Below the pieces are notes generated by a model that was given only the letters and a program-made list of their open reading frames with translations, ran no database searches and had not been told where the DNA came from. A DNA stretch of 16,688 nt from JBBRCX01 sp038204465. Its GTDB lineage: Bacteria > Planctomycetota > Phycisphaerae > Tepidisphaerales > Tepidisphaeraceae. Where the stretch lies: assembly GCA_038204465.1 (NCBI GenBank), contig JBBRCX010000100.1, positions 1 to 16,688 of the forward strand. The letters run 5' to 3'. Shown in pieces: positions 13,131 to 16,688 of this stretch. Both the position numbers and the translations under genes were made by a program. Numbering within the stretch: the stretch's first letter is position 1; each line of letters starts with the position of its first letter.

Positions 13131-13247
13131 AGCATCTCGCCCGTGTCTGCTCTCAAAGACCTTAGCCACCGATGGGGCACCGATGTCACCGATGCTGAGC
13201 AGCGCCGACAAAGAGAATCACGGGCGAGATGCTGCGAGATGCCCGTG
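13131..13247. repeat. MITE-like inverted repeat with CACCGATG iterations, between converging genes
   Basis: AGCATCTCGCCCGTG (13131-13145) is the exact reverse complement of 13219-13233. Inside the 73-base interval CACCGATG occurs three times. CACGGGC (13219-13225) can instead pair with GCCCGTG (13241-13247), and GAGATGC is repeated in tandem there. The block fills most of the 157-base gap between feoB (plus) and the coiled-coil gene (minus), so it may act as a bidirectional 3' hairpin or be a small non-autonomous element. No standard T-run terminator was seen. Confidence 0.75.
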
Positions 13248-13266
13248 GTACACCTTATGGGGTGGC

Positions 13267-14067
13267 TTAATCGCGTAGTCTCTTCAGCCGCTCCTGGGCC
13301 CGCTGAAGGTTTTGCTCCGCATCGTCCAATCTGTGCTCCACCCGTGCCTCCTCCAGCGTCTGCATTGACTTGTTGAGTAGTTCCAGCCGCTGCGTCAGAT
13401 ACTGGATTCGTGCTGATCGCTCCGCCGCGTCCAACGAAAGCTTGATGTCCTCCTTCTTCAGGCCCGCCAGCTCATCGCCACCGGCGGAGGTGGCGGCCTC
13501 CCGTCGGCGCTCCGCAACTTTTGCCTTTGCTTCGGCCAGGGCAGCCTGCGCACTATAGAGATCTGCTGACGAGCTTTGGCCGTTCTTGTTCAGCTGAGAA
13601 AGCGTCGCCAGCTGCTTTTCACGGGCCTCTACAACCTTCTGAAGTTCAGCTGCAATCTCATCGCTTCGGGCGGCGAGCTTCGCCTGCTCGCTGTACGTCG
13701 CGTAAAACTTGGCGAGCGCATTTGCGCGCGCCTCGGCGGCCACGGACTCCAACTTGAGAGGTGCTATCGCCTCGCTCGCCTTTTGAATTTCGGAAAGGAG
13801 GGTGTCGTTTCTCAGCTGTGCAATCCCGGTCTTTGCCCCCAGGTCTTGTGCAACTGTGCTGTACGCTGTGTATGCCTCCGATTCCTTCTTTTTAGCGGCC
13901 CTGAGCTCTTCCTCCGCCGCAGTGATCTGTTCCTGGAGCGTCCCCCTCGTTGCAGGGGCGGTCGTCGGATCCTCGGCGAAGGTCGTCACTGAAGATGAAA
14001 GCGGCAGCGACGCGCACAGCCCGACGAATAGGACGACGAGAGTTTTTCGCATCGGTTTCGTGCTCAC
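13267..14067 (-). CDS. Secreted alpha-helical coiled-coil protein, third gene of the second sigma operon
   Basis: This is a 266-residue protein. An N-terminal signal peptide (MRKTLVVLFVGLCASLPLSS core, likely cut near residue 31 after TFA) is followed by a TTAPATRG linker and about 220 residues of almost continuous heptad-rich helix full of A, E, K, Q, R and L. The stretch LSQLNKNGQSSSADLYSAQA, then ALAEAKAKVAERRREA, resembles the helical-hairpin repeats of TolC-type outer-membrane factors and HlyD adaptors, though no barrel or lipoyl domain is present. The C-terminus ends in another amphipathic helix (LDDAEQNLQRAQERLKRLRD). The GTG at 14067 begins seven bases after the preceding gene's stop; the ATG at 14052 is an alternative. 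Function unknown; the shared operon suggests a sensor or target of the sigma system in the cell envelope. Confidence 0.8.
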   Translation of the reverse strand: MSTKPMRKTLVVLFVGLCASLPLSSSVTTFAEDPTTAPATRGTLQEQITAAEEELRAAKKKESEAYTAYSTVAQDLGAKTGIAQLRNDTLLSEIQKASEAIAPLKLESVAAEARANALAKFYATYSEQAKLAARSDEIAAELQKVVEAREKQLATLSQLNKNGQSSSADLYSAQAALAEAKAKVAERRREAATSAGGDELAGLKKEDIKLSLDAAERSARIQYLTQRLELLNKSMQTLEEARVEHRLDDAEQNLQRAQERLKRLRD

Positions 14068-14074
14068 TGGTTGG

Positions 14075-14665
14075 TTAGCTTTCCCGCTCGAGTTGTTTCA
14101 GTCGTTCCCGGGCGGTCGAAGCATGCTCAGTTTCAGGGAACAGCTCAATGACTTGCCGATAGGACCTCGCGGCATCGATCTTCTCAGATGCTGTGTCGAG
14201 CAGGCGATCGCCGCGCGCAATCAACAGACGGGCCGCTTCATGCCGGCCAGCTGAGATGACATCCATGACGCTTATGCGCATGCTGTTATCGAAGCGGCTG
14301 CGCTTGAATGCTTCCGCCTGCATCCGCTGCATGGCAAGGGCAGTCCGTTCGTGAAACTCGGCTTCCATCTGAAAAGCTGCCGCCTCTGCACGAAGTCGTT
14401 GCACGTCGCCTGCAACCATTCCCGGAGTCGGCGGTGACTCAACCGCCGCGTCAGATCGAACGAAGGCGGTCTGCGGCGTTGCGAGATGCGTCGCGCGCCA
14501 TCCGACTCCAAGGGCAACCAACAACATTGCAGCGCCGGCGACGACCGTTCGCACACGTCTCCGCCGCCGCGCTGTATCTGCGACCGCAGCGCGAAGATCC
14601 CGCGTCAGCGCCGGCGGCGCTGCATCGGCGCGGATCAGCAAGTCTAGAAGTCTGGGATCATTCAC
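14075..14665 (-). CDS. Single-pass membrane protein with C-terminal TPR-like repeat; possible anti-sigma regulator
   Basis: This is a 196-residue protein. The N-terminal about 38 residues are cytoplasmic and end in an arginine run (TARRRRRVR). A transmembrane helix spans about 40-57 (TVVAGAAMLLVALGVGW). The outer region is helical, with a predicted coiled segment at 85-125 and a TPR-like pair at 143-193 (EAARLLIARGDRLLD, KIDAARSYRQVIELFPETEH). The start is a GTG two bases after the sigma stop codon, so the genes are tightly coupled. Sigma gene followed by single-pass membrane gene is the usual ECF/anti-sigma arrangement, but no ZAS motif or other known anti-sigma domain is visible, so that role is inferred from position. 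An assembly or scaffold role through the TPR is an alternative. Confidence 0.75.
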   Translation of the reverse strand: MNDPRLLDLLIRADAAPPALTRDLRAAVADTARRRRRVRTVVAGAAMLLVALGVGWRATHLATPQTAFVRSDAAVESPPTPGMVAGDVQRLRAEAAAFQMEAEFHERTALAMQRMQAEAFKRSRFDNSMRISVMDVISAGRHEAARLLIARGDRLLDTASEKIDAARSYRQVIELFPETEHASTARERLKQLERES

Positions 14666-14667
14666 AT

Positions 14668-15243
14668 TCAGTCCGTTCCAAAGGCTTGCAGGAGGCTGTG
14701 CAACTTTCGCCGGGCGCGATGCAGTCTCACCTCGACCGCGTTGGTTGATGCGCGAACCAGTCGACTCACCTCCGCCACGCTTCGTTCCTCCAGGTAATAA
14801 AGGACGATCACTTCCCGGTCCTTCTGTCCCAGCTCGGCGACGGCTGCTCGCACGATTCGCGCCGTTTCATCCTGGAGCGATTGCGCATCGGGCGACAGCG
14901 CGCACGCCTTGGCGCGGCGGGCCACCACCGGCCAAATTCTCCCCAGCAGCGCGGCGCGCCGCATCCGGCTGCGGCAGCGGTTGATCGTGATTCTCGTGAG
15001 CCAGGTCCATGTCGAGCTCTCCCCGCGGAAGCGATGGATGTTCTGATGGGCCGCCAAAAACACTTCCTGCACAACGTCTTCGACGTCTGCCTTCCAGCCC
15101 AGCAGTCGAAATGCCAGCCGGGCCACGCGCGGCTGATAGAGCACGATGAGTTGCTCCAACGTGTCCAATGCGGCAGGGCGGGGTAGCTTCGCATCGTCCG
15201 CGTCGGTAGTCGCCATCCCCTTGGCCCAGGGCACTGTGGTCAT
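14668..15243 (-). CDS. ECF-family RNA polymerase sigma factor, second locus
   Basis: This 191-residue protein has region 2 at about 30-95 (YQPRVARLAFRLLGWKADVE, DVVQEVFLAAHQNIHRFRGE, TWTWLTRITINRCRSRMRR) and region 4 at about 125-185 (VAELGQKDREVIVLYYLEER, helix-turn-helix SVAEVSRLVRASTNAVEVRL, HRARRKL). It is clearly different from the first sigma in this window. It heads a three-gene minus-strand operon with spacings of 2 and 7 bases. The ATG at 15243 lies about 11 bases after the candidate ECF -10 element; the ATG at 15216 is a possible alternative. The sigma type is certain; the signal and regulon are not known. Confidence 0.9.
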   Translation of the reverse strand: MTTVPWAKGMATTDADDAKLPRPAALDTLEQLIVLYQPRVARLAFRLLGWKADVEDVVQEVFLAAHQNIHRFRGESSTWTWLTRITINRCRSRMRRAALLGRIWPVVARRAKACALSPDAQSLQDETARIVRAAVAELGQKDREVIVLYYLEERSVAEVSRLVRASTNAVEVRLHRARRKLHSLLQAFGTD

Positions 15244-15254
15244 CGTGCTAACCG

Positions 15255-15283
15255 TTAGACGCTTAAGCTCTGGCGACCTTACA
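15255..15283 (-). promoter_or_regulatory. Candidate ECF-type promoter of the second sigma operon
   Basis: Read on the minus strand, TGTAAGG (15283-15277) is followed after 15 bp by CGTCTAA (15261-15255). The CGTC core of the -10 element and the spacer length match the candidate ECF promoter in front of the first sigma gene. Transcription would start only a few bases before the ATG at 15243. Autoregulation is likely but inferred. Confidence 0.5.
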
Positions 15284-15369
15284 GTCGGAATCTGCTTGCG
15301 GGAGTCCCATTACCGTAACAGCCGCCCGTTGCTGCGGATAGCATTTCAGTGGGCGGGCGAGCCATTCAG

Positions 15370-15378
15370 TGATAGAAT
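15370..15378 (+). promoter_or_regulatory. Extended -10 promoter of the Cys-rich membrane protein gene
   Basis: TGATAGAAT is TG, one base, then TAGAAT (five of six to TATAAT), an extended -10 element that can work without a -35 box, and none is evident. It lies ten bases before the ATG at 15388, so the mRNA would be leaderless or nearly so. The longer string GTGATAGAATCC recurs in the rRNA leader at 15913-15924. Confidence 0.5.
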
Positions 15379-15387
15379 CCATCAACC

Positions 15388-15618
15388 ATGCCGCTTTGGG
15401 TTCAACATTTAGTGGTGTTACTCCTCGTCGCCGGCTCCGTGGGCTACGTCGGCTGGCAGGCGTTCCAATCCCTGCAGGGCCGCAAGAGCAGGATCGGCTC
15501 CTGCTGCGCCAAGGGCTGCTCCAGCGAGCCCAAACCCGGACCGTCCGAACGCATCGTGTTTCTGCCCTCTGAGCTGCTCACTTCTTCGAAACGGGCGGCT
15601 GAGAGAGCTCAGCGCTGA
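15388..15618 (+). CDS. FeoB-associated-type Cys-rich single-pass membrane protein
   Basis: This is a 76-residue protein with one N-terminal transmembrane helix (about 5-25: VQHLVVLLLVAGSVGYVGWQ), a basic segment, then a cysteine cluster SCCAKGC (about 38-44) and a conserved-looking tail RIVFLPSELLTSSKR. The order helix, basic patch, cysteine cluster is that of the small FeoB-associated Cys-rich membrane proteins often encoded beside feoAB, which are thought to aid iron transport or hold metal. Here feoB ends 2.3 kb to the left, beyond a minus-strand sigma operon, so the association is by motif and neighbourhood rather than adjacency. No Shine-Dalgarno is seen; the promoter position suggests leaderless translation. 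The tail is longer than in typical members. Confidence 0.7.
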   Translation: MPLWVQHLVVLLLVAGSVGYVGWQAFQSLQGRKSRIGSCCAKGCSSEPKPGPSERIVFLPSELLTSSKRAAERAQR

Positions 15619-15636
15619 ACCTTGAGCCCGGTCACG

Positions 15637-15656
15637 GGAGCCACCCCTGCGGCTCC
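15637..15656 (+). terminator. Possible weak terminator hairpin after the Cys-rich protein gene
   Basis: GGAGCC (15637-15642) pairs with GGCTCC (15651-15656) around an eight-base loop. There is no T-run after it, so it is only a weak candidate for separating this gene from the rRNA promoter downstream. Confidence 0.3.
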
Positions 15657-15745
15657 ACTCGAAACCCGCCGAACCCCTGCCCGTTCCACGCGTAATGTTC
15701 ATGTCGTTCGTCGGGCCGTCGTCGGAAAATTTCCAGCGACAGGTC

Positions 15746-15773
15746 TTGACGCGATGAAGAGGTTGCCTATACT
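15746..15773 (+). promoter_or_regulatory. Sigma-70 promoter of the 23S rRNA operon (P1)
   Basis: TTGACG (15746-15751) and TATACT (15768-15773) are five-of-six matches with a 16-bp spacer. An A/T-rich GGAAAATTTCC (15725-15735) lies where an UP element would sit, and a C-rich stretch follows the -10, as in stringently controlled rRNA promoters. It is the best promoter upstream of the 23S gene, about 600 bases before the mature 5' end. No credible protein gene lies between. Confidence 0.7.
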
Positions 15774-15913
15774 TCCCCTCCCGCGGCCGAGTCAGGTGCG
15801 CGGTTTTGAGGAAAAGAGGACACCAGACCTTTGATCAACTTTTCTGCTCGTACGCCTCACCGGTAAGCTCCCAGGTCTCCCTTCCCACATGGAGGTCACC
15901 GGGCAAGACTCGG

Positions 15914-15922
15914 TGATAGAAT
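15914..15922 (+). promoter_or_regulatory. Possible second rRNA promoter (extended -10)
   Basis: TGATAGAAT again gives an extended -10 element, identical over twelve bases (GTGATAGAATCC) to that of the Cys-rich protein gene. No good -35 hexamer is found 16-18 bp upstream. It could be a P2 promoter for the rRNA operon or simply a chance recurrence in the leader. Confidence 0.35.
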
Positions 15923-15975
15923 CCGCAAGACGGTGCTTTAACCGTCGATGACGATTCCGAGTGGCCGAACTCGAA

Positions 15976-16007
15976 TGAGTCCGCCGCCGTTTTATTCGGC
16001 TGACTCA
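15976..16007 (+). other. Stem-loop in the rRNA leader
   Basis: TGAGTC (15976-15981) pairs with GACTCA (16002-16007), enclosing an inner GCCG/CGGC pairing with a TTTTATT loop. It precedes the boxB/boxA-like signals and is probably part of the folded 5' leader of the 23S transcript. Confidence 0.5.
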
Positions 16008-16020
16008 CCCGCGTTCGGCG

Positions 16021-16058
16021 GGATGTTCGTCGCATCCGCGATGTTCAGCTCTTTGACA
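16021..16058 (+). promoter_or_regulatory. boxB/boxA-like antitermination signals of the rRNA leader
   Basis: GGATG (16021-16025) and CATCC (16033-16037) form a small hairpin in the boxB position. GCTCTTTGACA (16048-16058) differs at one base from the core of the E. coli rRNA boxA (GCTCTTTAACA), the RNA site bound by NusB/S10. The hairpin-then-boxA order and a place upstream of 23S rRNA match known rRNA antitermination leaders. Confidence 0.7.
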
Positions 16059-16079
16059 AGTGAATGAATTGAGGTTCAA

Positions 16080-16343
16080 GGTTTATTTTTGCAATAAACC
16101 TCCGCGATGCCTGCCCATCTTCGGAGTGATCCCCACTCCAAACGGCGTCTGTCCGACGTCGTGTTTTTCCGTCTGGAAGGATTGCATGTTGGGTCCTTCG
16201 GGCAGGTGTCGTCGAGCACCTTTTTGGCGAGTGACGAGCTGAACTTGGCTCGTCACGATCGATGATCCGTTATTGATCGTCTGTACCGTTCCCGGCGCGC
16301 CCGCTGGGCTCCAGACGCCGCACCGCTCTCCCGAGCAGTGCGG
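16080..16343 (+). other. Series of stem-loops between boxA and 23S rRNA
   Basis: Four hairpins are visible: 16080-16100 (GGTTTATT/AATAAACC, five-base loop), 16123-16139 (GGAGTG/CACTCC), 16231-16256 (GTGACGAGC/GCTCGTCAC, perfect 9 bp) and 16318-16343 (CCGCAC plus GCTC with GAGC plus GTGCGG, one mismatch). No tRNA or protein gene was found here. They are likely leader structure and processing sites of precursor 23S rRNA. The matching 3' processing strand would lie beyond the window. Confidence 0.6.
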
Positions 16344-16373
16344 CCGATGAAGTTGACGGTGATCGATAAATGT

Positions 16374-16688
<315 letters not shown>

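Noticed and set aside
11415..13211. 598-codon minus-strand frame
   Set aside because: It is antisense to feoB and rich in Asp, Arg and Gly without motifs.
15840..16370. Spacer tRNA genes ahead of 23S rRNA
   Set aside because: No T-loop GTTCGA-type signature with matching acceptor stem was found; the hairpins do not assemble into a cloverleaf.

Overview
The window looks like a high-GC chromosomal segment of a planctomycete, probably a Phycisphaerae-type lineage. The evidence is a 23S rRNA gene that starts with no 16S gene or spacer tRNA ahead of it (unlinked rRNA genes are common in Planctomycetota), two ECF sigma factor loci with membrane partners, secreted proteins rich in Thr/Ala/Pro, weak Shine-Dalgarno use at many genes, and several intergenic repeat families. 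The taxonomic call is inference. No tRNA, CRISPR array or phage structural gene was seen.

Left end (1-2612): the tail of an IS5-like transposase abuts the 5' part of a membrane-protein gene on the other strand, which it appears to interrupt. A small two-helix membrane protein whose C-terminus is encoded by a dispersed repeat follows. Next is an AbiEi/AbiEii (type IV toxin-antitoxin) pair with its own promoter, lying between two direct copies of a 61-bp repeat exactly 1,900 bp apart.

Middle (2611-10087): a UbiD-family decarboxylase (minus strand) is divergent from an ECF sigma factor gene. That gene is followed by a 744-residue membrane-anchored putative anti-sigma protein whose extracytoplasmic part carries a Wza-like polysaccharide-export domain. 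Then come a possible 28-residue membrane peptide, a strong hairpin and an intrinsic terminator, a zinc-ribbon membrane protein (minus strand), REP-like palindromes and pheS, with no pheT beside it.

Iron region (10300-15618): a good sigma-70 promoter drives feoA, with an unusual N-terminal cysteine cluster, and feoB. A Cys-rich single-pass membrane protein of the FeoB-associated type lies 2.3 kb beyond feoB. Between them, on the opposite strand, is a second ECF sigma operon: sigma, membrane-anchored TPR-like protein, secreted coiled-coil protein. Both sigma genes are preceded by a similar candidate ECF promoter with the same 15-bp spacer, which suggests autoregulation.

Right end (15746-16688): a sigma-70 promoter with a possible UP element, a long structured leader with boxB/boxA-like antitermination signals, and the first ~315 nt of 23S rRNA.
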